DNA of 64,000 bases from Rheinheimera sediminis (GCF_004005375.1 NZ_RZUF01000001.1:1-64000); one strand, 5' to 3'; positions 27,731 through 37,256 are shown, counted from the first letter of the stretch. Notes: generated from the letters alone by a model not told the origin. Made by a program: numbers and translations.

Positions 27731-30700
27731 ATGATCCGCATTGAAGCATTACCAGCCCCCACCTCCAGCACCGATCAAAAACAATGGGGCCGCCTGACTG
27801 GCGCTGCCTTGCCCTGGGCTATTTATCAGCTGTATCAACGCCAGAAGGGCCTGTATGTCATCATAGTGCCGGACACCACCACTGCGCTGCGCTTAGAGCA
27901 GGAGCTAATGGTGTTTTTTCATGAAAACGCTCCTGATGTCTGGACTTTTCCTGACTGGGAAACTTTGCCTTATGATGTTTTTTCACCGCATCAGGATATT
28001 ATTTCCCAGCGTATAAAAACTCTGTACAGCTTGCCTCGTTTGCAGCACGGTGTAGTGATAGTGCCGCTCAATACGGCATTGCTGCGTCTAACAGACGCAA
28101 GCTATTTACAGCAACACAGCCTGGTACTGAAAAAAGGCCAGCAACTGGATTTAACAGCACTGCGTCAGCAACTGGCCGCTGTCGGTTATCGTGCTGTGGA
28201 TCAGGTGATGGAACATGGCGAATTTTCAGTGCGTGGCTCCTTGCTGGATCTCTATCCTATGGGTAGCAGCCTGCCTTATCGCATCGACTTTTTAGACGAT
28301 GAAATTGACGGTATTCGCCTCTTTGATCCGGATAACCAACGCACAGTGCAGCAAGTCCATGAAATTGAACTCTTACCTGCCCACGAATTCCCGCAGGACA
28401 AAGCGGCAATAGAACGCTTCCGTATTCGTTATCGTGAGCGCTTCCCGGCGCGTAGCGAAAAAGAATCGCTCTATATGCAAGTCAGCCAGGGCCTGATGCC
28501 TGCTGGTATTGAATATTACCTGCCGCTGTTTGCTGAACATTCCGCACCTTTGTTTTCAATGTTACCCAAAAACACAGTGATGCTGGCTGTAGGTGATTTG
28601 GAAGCTGCAGCCGAGCGTTTCTGGCACGACTTACAACGTCGTTATCAGGACAGGGCTATCGATTTACTCAAGCCTATTTTAAAACCGCAAGAATTGTATT
28701 TAGCGGTGGATGAGTTTTTTGCTCAGTTAAAACAATGGCCACGCCTGCGGTTAAGCCGGGCTGAATTGCCGGAACGCGCGGGGCAATCCAACGCCGCTGT
28801 GGCTGATTTGCCTGAACTTACCGTCAATCATCAGTTGAAAAACCCGCTGGAAAAGCTGCAGCAATTTATTGTTGAGACCAAAAAGCAACAAGGCCGTGTG
28901 CTGTTTTTTGTCGAATCTGAAGGCCGGCGCGAAAGCTTGTTGCAGCTGATGCAGCGTAATCAAATTCGCTTGCAGCAATTTGCCTCGGTCGAAGAGTTTT
29001 TAACAGATCAGGTAGATTTAGGCATAGTCATAGGGTCGTTGGAGCAAGGTTGTTTATTGCAAGCCAGCTCTTCACAAGCAGTATCCGGTAAAGCCAAGGC
29101 CAAAGCAGGTGAAGAGCCTTTAGCCTTAGTCAGCGAAAACGAGTTATTTGGTCAAAAAGTTACCCAAAGACGTAAACGTAAACACAGCCAACAAATCTCT
29201 GGCGACACTATAATCCGCAATTTGGCTGAGTTGTCTGTTGGCCAGCCTGTGGTGCATTTACAACATGGTATAGGCCGTTATCAAGGACTGCAGGTATTGG
29301 ATGCTGCGGGCATCAGCGCAGAATTTGTCACCATTGAATATGCAGGTGGCAGTAAGTTGTATGTGCCAGTGTCGTCTTTGCATTTAATCAGCCGTTACAC
29401 AGGCTCTGATCAGGACAATGCACCGCTTCATAAGCTTGGCAACGACACCTGGGAAAAAGCGCGGCGCAAAGCAGCAGAAAAAGTGCGGGATGTAGCAGCA
29501 GAGTTACTGGATGTGTATGCCCAGCGCGCCGCCCAGACAGGTTATGGCTTTAAAATCGAAGCCGATCAATACGAGGTTTTTGCCGATGGCTTCCCTTATC
29601 AGGAGACGGTCGATCAGCTTGACGCCATTGCCGCAGTACTGGCCGATATGCAGGCCGAACGCGCTATGGACCGACTGGTGTGTGGTGATGTAGGTTTTGG
29701 TAAAACTGAAGTCGCAATGCGTGCTGCTTTTGTCGCAGTCAACGACAATAAACAAGTGGCGGTGTTAGTACCGACCACGCTTTTGGCACAACAGCATTTT
29801 GAAAACTTCCGTGACCGCTTTGCTAATTGGCCGGTGAAAGTGGCTGTACTGTCGCGTTTTATCAGCGCTAAAGAGCAAAAAGCTATATTGGAAGAAGCAG
29901 AACAAGGCAAAGTAGACATTTTAATTGGTACTCATAAGCTGCTACAGGACGATATTAGGTTTAAAGATTTGGGCCTGTTAATTGTTGATGAAGAACACCG
30001 TTTTGGCGTACGGCAAAAAGATAAAATCAAAGCCTTGCGCGCTAATATCGACATTCTGACCTTAACAGCCACCCCTATTCCCCGAACCTTAAATATGTCG
30101 ATGTCCGGCATGCGCGATTTATCTATTATTGCCACACCGCCCGCCAAACGTTTAGCCGTCAAAACCTTTGTGCGGGAGCATGAAGAAGGCTTAATACGTG
30201 AAGCAGTGCTTAGGGAAATCTCCCGTGGTGGCCAGGTGTATTTCCTGCACAATGACGTAGCAACTATAGAAAAAGCCGCTGCTGATTTAGCCTTGCTGCT
30301 GCCTGAAGCATTAATTGGCATAGCTCATGGTCAGATGCGGGAACGAGAGCTTGAGCAAATCATGGCGGATTTTTACCATCAGCGTTTTAACCTGCTGCTC
30401 TGCTCCACCATTATCGAAACCGGCATCGACGTGCCCACTGCCAATACCATTATTATCAACAGAGCAGATAACTTTGGTCTGGCGCAATTACACCAGTTAC
30501 GAGGCCGTGTTGGTCGTTCGCATCATCAGGCTTATGCCTATCTGTTAACTCCCCCGCCAAAACGCCTGACCAAAGACGCCGAAAAGCGCCTGGAAGCTAT
30601 TTCCGCTTTAGAAGATTTAGGCGCAGGTTTTGCGCTGGCCAGTCAGGATATGGAAATTCGTGGCGCGGGCGAGCTATTGGGAGATGAACAAAGTGGCCAG

Positions 30701-31255
30701 ATTGAATCTGTCGGCTTCAGCTTGTATATGGAAATGCTGGAACAAGCTGTGGAGGCGTTAAAAGCTGGCAAAGAGCCTAGTTTGGATGCCCTTTTAACCC
30801 AACAAACCGAACTGGATATGAAGCTGCCTGCCCTGTTGCCGGATGCTTATATTCCTGATGTCAGCTTACGTTTGTCCTTTTACAAAAGGTTAGCCTCCTG
30901 CCGCGACGAGCAGGAACTGGATGACGTGCAGGTAGAATTGATTGACCGTTTTGGCTTGTTACCAGATGCTGCGAAAAACTTAGTCAAAATCACAGAGTTA
31001 AAAATGCAGGCTCAGCAGCTTGGAATAAAACGTTTGGAAGCCAACAGCAAAGGTGGTGTGCTAGAATTCGCCGAACGGACGTCAGTGAACCCGTCTTACA
31101 TTATCAAGCTTATCCAGACTCAGTCGAAAGTCTTTAAGCTCGAAGGTGGTAGTAAACTGAAATTTATTAAAGATTTACCTGATACCAATAGCAGATTCGC
31201 CTTTGTCAGCTTTATGCTCGAAGACTTTGCTAAACATCAGATAGGAGCACCATGA
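27731..31255 (+). CDS. mfd: transcription-repair coupling factor Mfd
   Basis: A 1174-residue translocase that removes stalled RNA polymerase and recruits UvrA. Visible parts are the UvrB-like N-terminus (W-T-F-P-D-W-E-T-L-P-Y-D, about 76-87), an RNA-polymerase-interacting CarD-like domain (P-V-V-H-L-Q-H-G-I-G-R-Y, about 507-518), the helicase core with Walker A G-D-V-G-F-G-K-T-E-V-A-M-R (about 652-664) and D-E-E-H (about 754-757), G-R-V-G-R-S (about 929-934), and the C-terminal TRCF domain. csiV overlaps its stop by four bases. Confidence 0.97.
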   Translation: MIRIEALPAPTSSTDQKQWGRLTGAALPWAIYQLYQRQKGLYVIIVPDTTTALRLEQELMVFFHENAPDVWTFPDWETLPYDVFSPHQDIISQRIKTLYSLPRLQHGVVIVPLNTALLRLTDASYLQQHSLVLKKGQQLDLTALRQQLAAVGYRAVDQVMEHGEFSVRGSLLDLYPMGSSLPYRIDFLDDEIDGIRLFDPDNQRTVQQVHEIELLPAHEFPQDKAAIERFRIRYRERFPARSEKESLYMQVSQGLMPAGIEYYLPLFAEHSAPLFSMLPKNTVMLAVGDLEAAAERFWHDLQRRYQDRAIDLLKPILKPQELYLAVDEFFAQLKQWPRLRLSRAELPERAGQSNAAVADLPELTVNHQLKNPLEKLQQFIVETKKQQGRVLFFVESEGRRESLLQLMQRNQIRLQQFASVEEFLTDQVDLGIVIGSLEQGCLLQASSSQAVSGKAKAKAGEEPLALVSENELFGQKVTQRRKRKHSQQISGDTIIRNLAELSVGQPVVHLQHGIGRYQGLQVLDAAGISAEFVTIEYAGGSKLYVPVSSLHLISRYTGSDQDNAPLHKLGNDTWEKARRKAAEKVRDVAAELLDVYAQRAAQTGYGFKIEADQYEVFADGFPYQETVDQLDAIAAVLADMQAERAMDRLVCGDVGFGKTEVAMRAAFVAVNDNKQVAVLVPTTLLAQQHFENFRDRFANWPVKVAVLSRFISAKEQKAILEEAEQGKVDILIGTHKLLQDDIRFKDLGLLIVDEEHRFGVRQKDKIKALRANIDILTLTATPIPRTLNMSMSGMRDLSIIATPPAKRLAVKTFVREHEEGLIREAVLREISRGGQVYFLHNDVATIEKAAADLALLLPEALIGIAHGQMRERELEQIMADFYHQRFNLLLCSTIIETGIDVPTANTIIINRADNFGLAQLHQLRGRVGRSHHQAYAYLLTPPPKRLTKDAEKRLEAISALEDLGAGFALASQDMEIRGAGELLGDEQSGQIESVGFSLYMEMLEQAVEALKAGKEPSLDALLTQQTELDMKLPALLPDAYIPDVSLRLSFYKRLASCRDEQELDDVQVELIDRFGLLPDAAKNLVKITELKMQAQQLGIKRLEANSKGGVLEFAERTSVNPSYIIKLIQTQSKVFKLEGGSKLKFIKDLPDTNSRFAFVSFMLEDFAKHQIGAP

Positions 31256-32352
31256 AACATCTGCGTTTAACATCGCTGGGTTTGGCTTTAGTGGGTTTAG
31301 TGGGTTTATTCACTACTACAACAGTTTTTGCCAACAGCTGGTATGAAATTGAGCTGATCGCTTTTAGCCGCACTACGGATAAAAGTTTAAAAGAACAGTT
31401 TGAAGCACCTACCGAGGAGCTGAAAACCAGCAATGCGATGGACTTAATGCGTCCATATGTGCAACCAGCGGTAGCAGACTTAATAAAAACTATCCCAGCC
31501 TGTGCACCTGCACAAGCCGATCCAACACTGCCTGCTCCACCTGCTGCAACCCCGGTATCTGATGCTGTCCAACAGCAAGTTCAGCAACTATTAACCGAGC
31601 ATCAGCAGAACAAACAACCAGTAGCAGTAGTTGTAGAGGATTCACTCGATGTGCAATTAGAGCCAGAGCTCCCTTTCACCTCTTTGTTTCAGCTGAATTT
31701 TCAAAACTGTCTGATGGAACAATGGGACCTGGATGGCCAGTTGATCAGTCGTCCCCTAAGTGCTGAAGAATTAGCGTTGCAGTTACCAGCTCCAGCGCAA
31801 ATTCCAGCAACTTTTACCGGGGATGGCTTAACGAAAAATAGTGCTTATCTGGTCGGTCCTAATGACTTGAACCTTAAAAATCTGGCCTATCAGTTACAAC
31901 GCGAAGCAGGCAAGCAACTACTGCTGCACACGGCCTGGCGTCAACCCTTGATCTCTGGACGTAACAGCCGTACTCACTGGTATGCAGGTTTGTATCTCGA
32001 TGAAAGGACATTACAAAGTGAGACGGACACAACACTGCAGATTGATTTGATGCAACAAGTACAGCAACAACTGGACGCAGTGCAACAAGGGCAGAGTAGT
32101 TTGCAGCAATGGTTTAGTCCGTGGCAGTTCGACTCCTTAGTTCAACTGCGGTTGGGCCGCTTTATTCAATTTGATGGCACCTTTTACTTGCGTCAAACTG
32201 AAGACCCGGATCAGCCGGCACAACTTGCAATTAAACAAAGTAACCGCTTAACTTTAGGCCAAATTCATTATTTGGATCATCCACGTTTAGGTGTGATTAT
32301 CCAGGTGAAACGCTATACACCGCCAGATACAACTCTGGCGAGAACACCTTAA
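31252..32352 (+). CDS. csiV: peptidoglycan-binding protein CsiV
   Basis: A 366-residue exported protein with a signal peptide (about 1-28, cleavage after T-V-F-A). The mature part begins N-S-W-Y-E-I-E-L-I-A-F, the typical opening of the CsiV family (PF10972), and ends with an anti-parallel region Q-I-H-Y-L-D-H-P-R-L-G-V-I-I-Q-V. In Vibrio cholerae CsiV affects cell separation and growth with D-amino acids, and it is likewise adjacent to mfd. Coupled to mfd by an ATGA overlap. Confidence 0.85.
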   Translation: MKHLRLTSLGLALVGLVGLFTTTTVFANSWYEIELIAFSRTTDKSLKEQFEAPTEELKTSNAMDLMRPYVQPAVADLIKTIPACAPAQADPTLPAPPAATPVSDAVQQQVQQLLTEHQQNKQPVAVVVEDSLDVQLEPELPFTSLFQLNFQNCLMEQWDLDGQLISRPLSAEELALQLPAPAQIPATFTGDGLTKNSAYLVGPNDLNLKNLAYQLQREAGKQLLLHTAWRQPLISGRNSRTHWYAGLYLDERTLQSETDTTLQIDLMQQVQQQLDAVQQGQSSLQQWFSPWQFDSLVQLRLGRFIQFDGTFYLRQTEDPDQPAQLAIKQSNRLTLGQIHYLDHPRLGVIIQVKRYTPPDTTLARTP

Positions 32353-32378
32353 GCTATAAATAACACAAGGAATCTGTT

Positions 32379-32630
32379 ATGAAAAAAATCGTGATTTTGT
32401 TGGCAGTTCTGCTATCTGTTGCTGCCTGCAGCAAGCTGACCCAAGACAATTATGACCAGGTAAAAGCGGGTATGACCTATGATGAAGTGAGCCGTATTTT
32501 AGGGAAAGCTACTCATTGTGACGAGGCTGTAGGCACTAAAAGCTGTCGCTGGGGGGATGACGCGAAAAATATCAAAATCACCTTTTTAGCGGACCGCGCT
32601 ACAGTATTTTCTAACCATGGTATTCAATAA
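32379..32630 (+). CDS. small BamE-like lipoprotein (DUF3862)
   Basis: An 83-residue lipoprotein. The lipobox L-S-V-A-A-C places the lipidated cysteine at about residue 18. T-Q-D-N-Y-D-Q-V-K-A-G-M-T-Y-D-E-V (about 22-38) and the repeated G-K-A-T-H-C and K-S-C-R-W-G-D fit the DUF3862/SmpA-BamE superfamily. Two further cysteines may form a disulfide. Probably outer-membrane or periplasmic; role unknown. A rho-independent terminator follows. Confidence 0.82.
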   Translation: MKKIVILLAVLLSVAACSKLTQDNYDQVKAGMTYDEVSRILGKATHCDEAVGTKSCRWGDDAKNIKITFLADRATVFSNHGIQ

Positions 32631-32655
32631 GTTTTGATATCCCCCTTATTGAACC

Positions 32656-32678
32656 GGGCGGCTTTTGCCGCCTTTTTT
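32656..32678 (+). terminator. terminator after the mfd-csiV-lipoprotein set
   Basis: GGCGGC and GCCGCC with a four-base T loop, followed by six T. It ends 16 bases before the radD start, so radD needs a promoter that overlaps this terminator or depends on read-through. Confidence 0.88.
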
Positions 32679-32694
32679 CTGTGAGCTTTGACTT

Positions 32695-34437
32695 ATGTTT
32701 GAGCTTCGCTCTTATCAACAACAAGCAGTACAGTCTGTTTTAGTGCATTTCCGTCAGAAGCAGGATGCTGCAGTACTGGTACTACCGACTGGAGCGGGCA
32801 AAAGCCTGGTGATCGCTGAACTGGCGAGATTAGCTCGTGGCCGTGTCTTGGTGCTGGCTCATGTCAAAGAGTTAGTTGAACAAAACCATATCAAATACCA
32901 AAGTTATGGTTTAGAGGCTGCTATTTTTTCTGCCAGTCTGGGCCGTAAAGAAACTGCAGCTAAGGTGGTCTTTGCTTCTGTACAATCTGTCGCCCGTAAC
33001 CTGAATGAATTTACTGAACAGTACAGCTTATTGGTGATTGACGAATGCCACAGAGTGGGCGATGACGAAGACAGCAGCTATTTAAAAGTGATCCGGGCTT
33101 TGCAGGGCGAAAATCCGGAGTTAAAAGTACTAGGACTGACAGCAACGCCTTATCGTTTGGGCTCTGGCTGGATTTATCAGTATCACAGCAGAGGTCTGGT
33201 CCGCACTAGTGAACCGCGTTTTTTTAAATATTGTATTTTTGATCTGCCAATCCGTTTTTTGCTGAGTGAAGGTTATTTAACACCAGCTGTCCTGATGGAT
33301 GCGCCAGTGCTAAGTTATGACTTTGCTGGCTTGAAACCTACAGCCAGCGGTTACTTTAAAGAAGCCGATCTGGATTTGCGCATTAACCAGCAGCAACGTG
33401 CTACACCACAAATTATTCAGCAAGTGATACATCAGGCACAAAGCCGTTTGGGCGTGATGATTTTTGCAGCGACTACCGCCCATGCCCGCGAAATTTTAGG
33501 TTATTTACCTGCCAGCCAAACTGCGCTGATTTTAGGTGATACTCCACAAAAAGAGCGGGATGCACTGATCCACAGCTTTAAGCAAAGACAGCTGAAATAC
33601 CTGGTCAATGTGGCGGTATTAACTACGGGCTTTGATGCGCCACATATAGATTTAATCGCTATTTTACGCCCCACCGAATCTGTCACTTTGTACCAACAGA
33701 TTGTAGGTCGTGGACTGCGTTTAAGTCCGGGAAAAACCGATTGTCTGGTGCTGGATTATGCTGGAAACAGGTTTAATCTGGAGCAACCTGATATAGGCGA
33801 ACTTAGACCTGAGCCTGGTACAGAGCTGGTCACAGTCCCCTGCCCACTTTGTGGTTTTTTTAATAACTTTTGGGGCAAAACCGACGACAGAGGCCTGGTA
33901 TTGGAACATTACGGTCGCCGCTGTCAGGGTTATAAAGATAATGAGCTGGGTCAGCCTTTAGCTTGTGGCTATCGTTTTAAAGCCAAGTTTTGCCCTGATT
34001 GTGGTGCTGAAAACGATATAGCCGCCCGTCATTGTGGCGAATGTGGTCTGGTGTTGGTCGATCCGGACAAAAAACTGAAAGAAGCCTTAAGCTTAAAAGA
34101 CGCCTTAGTACTTTACGTAACACGAATGCAGCTACAAAGCCATCAAAACAAAGAAGGTAAAACCTCACTCAAAGTCAGTTACTTTTCTGATGAAGGCGCT
34201 GAAATAGCTGAATACTGGAGTTTGCAGACTAAGGCGCAAAAACAAAAATTTCTAACGTTGTTTGTGCCACCTCATCTGGTCGACAGGCACAGAGTCTTTA
34301 CTGCAGCTACAGTCAATAAAGTCTTACAACAAGTTCATCGACTGCAACCACCAGAGGCCATCATAGCGCGCAAGGACGGGCGTTTTTGGCAAATTCGTGA
34401 CAAGCTGTTTCAAATTCAGGGGAAAGATGCTGAATAA
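32695..34437 (+). CDS. radD: superfamily 2 helicase RadD (YejH)
   Basis: A 580-residue DNA-repair helicase-like ATPase. Q motif L-R-S-Y-Q-Q-Q-A-V (about 4-12), Walker A L-P-T-G-A-G-K-S (about 32-39), Walker B V-I-D-E-C-H (about 112-117), motif III T-A-T-P and motif VI Q-I-V-G-R-G-L-R (about 334-341). A C-terminal zinc region has C-P-L-C, C-P-D-C and C-G-E-C pairs (about 382-455). RadD acts in double-strand-break repair and recombination in E. coli. It stands alone between two spacers. Confidence 0.9.
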   Translation: MFELRSYQQQAVQSVLVHFRQKQDAAVLVLPTGAGKSLVIAELARLARGRVLVLAHVKELVEQNHIKYQSYGLEAAIFSASLGRKETAAKVVFASVQSVARNLNEFTEQYSLLVIDECHRVGDDEDSSYLKVIRALQGENPELKVLGLTATPYRLGSGWIYQYHSRGLVRTSEPRFFKYCIFDLPIRFLLSEGYLTPAVLMDAPVLSYDFAGLKPTASGYFKEADLDLRINQQQRATPQIIQQVIHQAQSRLGVMIFAATTAHAREILGYLPASQTALILGDTPQKERDALIHSFKQRQLKYLVNVAVLTTGFDAPHIDLIAILRPTESVTLYQQIVGRGLRLSPGKTDCLVLDYAGNRFNLEQPDIGELRPEPGTELVTVPCPLCGFFNNFWGKTDDRGLVLEHYGRRCQGYKDNELGQPLACGYRFKAKFCPDCGAENDIAARHCGECGLVLVDPDKKLKEALSLKDALVLYVTRMQLQSHQNKEGKTSLKVSYFSDEGAEIAEYWSLQTKAQKQKFLTLFVPPHLVDRHRVFTAATVNKVLQQVHRLQPPEAIIARKDGRFWQIRDKLFQIQGKDAE

Positions 34438-34583
34438 TCCCCTTTTATGAACAAGATAAAAAATTCTTTTGGTTAACTACTGGCCAAAGCTGATAAAACT
34501 CACTAATAATCAAGTTGTTCGTCAATTAGCAATAATTATTACACCACACTGATAGTTCTCTTTTTTTCACAAGGTCGCAGTTT

Positions 34584-35426
34584 ATGTCAAACGAAAACGC
34601 GTTATTAAGCTTGCTGGTTGAGAAAATTCAAAATGATACCTTGGTGCTGCCAAGTCTTCCCGAAATTGCTTTACGGATCCGCAAAATGGCGGAAGATCCA
34701 AATGTAAATTTAAACCAGATGGCGGACATTATTTCTCACGACCCAGCCATGTCTGCCCGTATGATGAAAATTGCCAATAGTGCGTTTTTAGGTCGCTCTG
34801 TCCCTATCAATTCACTGCAGCAAGCCGTCACACGTATTGGCCTGCGTTACATCAAAAATATAGTCACAGCCATGGCTATTGAGCAATTGTTTGTCTCTCA
34901 TTCCAGTTTAATCAAAGGCATGATGAGCAAGGTCTGGCAAGACACCCTAGAAGTCGCAGCAGTAGCTTTAGCCACGATGCAGTTATACAACAGCAACTTA
35001 AAAGTAAGCCCGGTAAATTTTGACACCATGACTCTAGCTGGTTTAATTCACAATATTGGCGCTTTGCCTATTCTGACTAAAGCCGAAAAATATCAGGGTC
35101 AGTTTGGTAACAAAGACTTTATTGAAGGTTGCATCACAGATTTAGCCAGCGGCATAGGTGGCAGTATTTTACGTAAGTGGGAATTCCCGGATGAATTGGT
35201 CGAAGTTGCAGAGCAATGGAATACCAAATTACCGCACGCTGACAAAGTAAATTATCTGGACTTTATTCGTATTGCTGCCATTCAAAAAGGCTTTGCCAAA
35301 GATAAAACGGAACCTCGTTTGGCGTTAAAACCTTTTGTGGACCGTGGTTTAATCACAGGTGTTGATTTCTATCGCTCACCTGAATTTACTGTGACTTATC
35401 AAGAGATGAAGCAGCTGTTTGTTTAA
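34584..35426 (+). CDS. HDOD-domain protein
   Basis: A 280-residue single-domain HDOD protein. L-P-S-L-P-E-I-A-L-R-I (about 22-32), I-S-H-D-P-A-M-S-A-R-M-M-K-I-A-N (about 49-64) and T-R-I-G-L-R (about 83-88) are the family landmarks. The residues that would be the HD pair read H-N-I-G (about 153-156), so phosphohydrolase activity is unlikely, as is usual for HDOD. Such proteins act in signalling; the partner is unknown here. It ends four bases before a long palindrome. Confidence 0.87.
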   Translation: MSNENALLSLLVEKIQNDTLVLPSLPEIALRIRKMAEDPNVNLNQMADIISHDPAMSARMMKIANSAFLGRSVPINSLQQAVTRIGLRYIKNIVTAMAIEQLFVSHSSLIKGMMSKVWQDTLEVAAVALATMQLYNSNLKVSPVNFDTMTLAGLIHNIGALPILTKAEKYQGQFGNKDFIEGCITDLASGIGGSILRKWEFPDELVEVAEQWNTKLPHADKVNYLDFIRIAAIQKGFAKDKTEPRLALKPFVDRGLITGVDFYRSPEFTVTYQEMKQLFV

Positions 35427-35429
35427 TTG

Positions 35430-35484
35430 AAAATGGGGTCAGATCACATTGTTAACTGTTAACAATGTGATCTGACCCCATTTT
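35430..35484. repeat. perfect 55-base palindrome (27 + 1 + 27) between convergent genes
   Basis: Two exact 27-base arms, beginning AAAATGGGGTCAGATC on the left and ending GATCTGACCCCATTTT on the right, with one central T. It almost fills the 63 bases between the HDOD gene and lysC. With A/T runs at the outer ends it works as a terminator for both genes. The GGGGTCAGATC arm resembles repeats I associate with REP-type elements and their Y1 transposases. Confidence 0.9.
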
Positions 35485-35489
35485 AGTTT

Positions 35490-36836
35490 TTAATTAAATA
35501 ACTTCTGGTGCAGCTCTTTCACTACTGCAGCAGCTGACGCATCCTGTACTAAAAAGCACAGGTTGTGGCGCGAAGCACCATGACAAATCAATCGCATATT
35601 AATTTGCTCCAAGGCGCTAAACAGTTCACCCGTCACCCCTTTGGTACTGTGCAAATGATTACCTATCACAGCAACAAGACTTAAGCCCTGCTCTACCGTC
35701 ACTTCACAGAAGCTTTTTAGCTCATCTAGCGCAGGTTCAATCGCCGAATTAAAAGCGCTCCCTGAAGACTCGTCTAGCGTTAAGGCGACTGAAATTTCCG
35801 ACGTAGTGACTAAATCTACCGAAATCTGATGACGACTTAAAATATCAAAAACCCGGGCCAAAAAGCCTGCTGCATGCAGCATTTCCGGGCTTTTCACCGT
35901 GATCAGAGTTTGTGATTTACGCAGTGCTATAGCGCGGTATGCTGGTTTATGTTCCACAGTTTTCGCAATCCAGGTGCCACCCGCTTCAGGTTCACGACTG
36001 GAACCGACAAAGACTTTGATATTGCGGCGCATCGCCGGAATTAAGGTGGCTGGGTGCAATACCTTAGCGCCAAAAGTCGCCATTTCGGCGGCTTCATCAA
36101 AGCTGATTTCATTGATACAGCGGGCATCTGATGTCAGACGTGGATCTGTAGTAAATATCCCAACTACATCAGTCCAGATTTGTACGATGTGCGCATTTAA
36201 AGCCTCACCCAATAAGGCTGCGCTATAATCCGAGCCACCGCGGCCCAGAGTTGTAGTTTGCCCTGTTTCATCAGCACCAATAAAGCCCTGAGTCACGATT
36301 ATCTGCTCAGACAATAAAGGCTGCAAATGGGCTTGCGCTAAATCAGCAATATGCTTTATTTGGGGTTCACCTTTGCCAAATCGACTGTCGGTGCGAAGCA
36401 CCCGGCGTACATCAAAGCACTGTGCTGCAGCACCTCGCTCTATCAACACCTGAGTAAATAATACGGAGCTTAAACGCTCACCAAAGGACTGGATCAAATC
36501 TTTATGAGCACCGGAATACACAGCTCCCCCAGTTTCAATCAGGTTACGTAAATCAGCCAATAAAGTATTGATTTGCGCAGCCACAGCTTCGGGTTGTTGC
36601 AGAGCATTCAGCACAGCCAAAGTAATACGCTCAATGCCCTCAAAAGAGGCATAACGGGCCTGAATTTCAGTTTGCTTGGTGATATCGACCAATAAATTGG
36701 TTACGCCTGAGCTGGCGCTGACGGCGACCAGACGAATATTAGAGTCGGCTAACACAATATCAGCACAACGGGACATAGCCGGAAAATCGGCCACTGAAGT
36801 TCCGCCAAATTTGGCGACAATAAGTTGATTAGACAT
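35490..36836 (-). CDS. lysC: lysine-sensitive aspartokinase III
   Basis: A 448-residue monofunctional aspartate kinase, first step of lysine, threonine and methionine synthesis. The N-terminal V-A-K-F-G-G-T-S-V-A-D (about 7-17) and the nucleotide-binding T-L-G-R-G-G-S-D-Y-S-A-A (about 194-205) are diagnostic. Two ACT domains (about 295-445) form the lysine regulatory site. AAGGAGAG precedes the ATG. The leader carries a lysine riboswitch, so both enzyme and transcript should respond to lysine. Confidence 0.95.
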   Translation of the reverse strand: MSNQLIVAKFGGTSVADFPAMSRCADIVLADSNIRLVAVSASSGVTNLLVDITKQTEIQARYASFEGIERITLAVLNALQQPEAVAAQINTLLADLRNLIETGGAVYSGAHKDLIQSFGERLSSVLFTQVLIERGAAAQCFDVRRVLRTDSRFGKGEPQIKHIADLAQAHLQPLLSEQIIVTQGFIGADETGQTTTLGRGGSDYSAALLGEALNAHIVQIWTDVVGIFTTDPRLTSDARCINEISFDEAAEMATFGAKVLHPATLIPAMRRNIKVFVGSSREPEAGGTWIAKTVEHKPAYRAIALRKSQTLITVKSPEMLHAAGFLARVFDILSRHQISVDLVTTSEISVALTLDESSGSAFNSAIEPALDELKSFCEVTVEQGLSLVAVIGNHLHSTKGVTGELFSALEQINMRLICHGASRHNLCFLVQDASAAAVVKELHQKLFN

Positions 36837-36890
36837 TCGAGTCTCTCCTTATCAATAAGTCATAAGGCAGAGCATGGCATTTGCAGGCAG

Positions 36891-36930
36891 TAAATAAAGT
36901 TGTGGTGCAGGCATGATGCTGCATACAACT
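36891..36930 (-). terminator. riboswitch-controlled terminator in the lysC leader
   Basis: On the minus strand AGTTGT-A-TGCAG pairs with CTGCA-CC-ACAACT across an eight-base loop, followed by TTTATTT. It lies just after the riboswitch and 55 bases before lysC. It is the likely expression platform, formed when lysine is bound. Confidence 0.65.
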
Positions 36931-36948
36931 GATCACAGACACACAAAG

Positions 36949-37118
36949 GCCAGAAGCTCTCCACCACAAAAAACAGGTGACAGTCGTAAGGATTCAGCCT
37001 TAACAACCGGACCATCTGCCGCTACAGCATCTGGTCCTCGGCGTTAATCCCCCTCAAACATCCTGCGGCTTGTAGCAGCCTGAGATGTTCTACCTGGTTA
37101 ACGCTCCTCTTCTGGTCT
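36949..37118 (-). ncRNA. lysine riboswitch (L box)
   Basis: The minus strand shows the lysine-aptamer landmarks in order: CCAGAAGAGGAGCGTT at the 5' P1/P2 side; GAGGGGG then TTAACGCCGAGG; the P3/P4 segments GGTTGTTAAGGCTGAATCC and ACTGTCACC; and the 3' closing strand GTGGTGGAGAGCTTCTGG, which pairs with the 5' CCAGAAG. It matches the E. coli lysC leader block by block. It lies directly upstream of lysC. Confidence 0.95.
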
Positions 37119-37119
37119 A

Positions 37120-37176
37120 TACCCGTTGGCATTACACGGGCGGGGGTAAACCCCGCCCCTACACACATCGGGTATC
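37120..37176. repeat. extragenic palindromic repeat, second copy
   Basis: Core stem GGGCGGGG/CCCCGCCC with loop GTAAA, followed by CTAC, framed by an outer ATACCCG/CGGGTAT inverted repeat. The core matches the hairpin after sucD at 2382-2406 (same stem position, same xTAAA loop, same trailing CTAC). It abuts the lysine riboswitch. Confidence 0.7.
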
Positions 37177-37256
37177 TCATAATCACGTATGATTGACGGC
37201 GCAGAGCTTAAGTGACTTTTTTACAAAAGGCAACAGCCGTTTAGCCGTCTTTTCAG

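Noticed and set aside
31252..32630. CRISPR-like or tandem repeats in the Gln-rich csiV region
   Set aside because: The repetition comes from CAG/CAA codons in low-complexity protein sequence, with no regular spacers.
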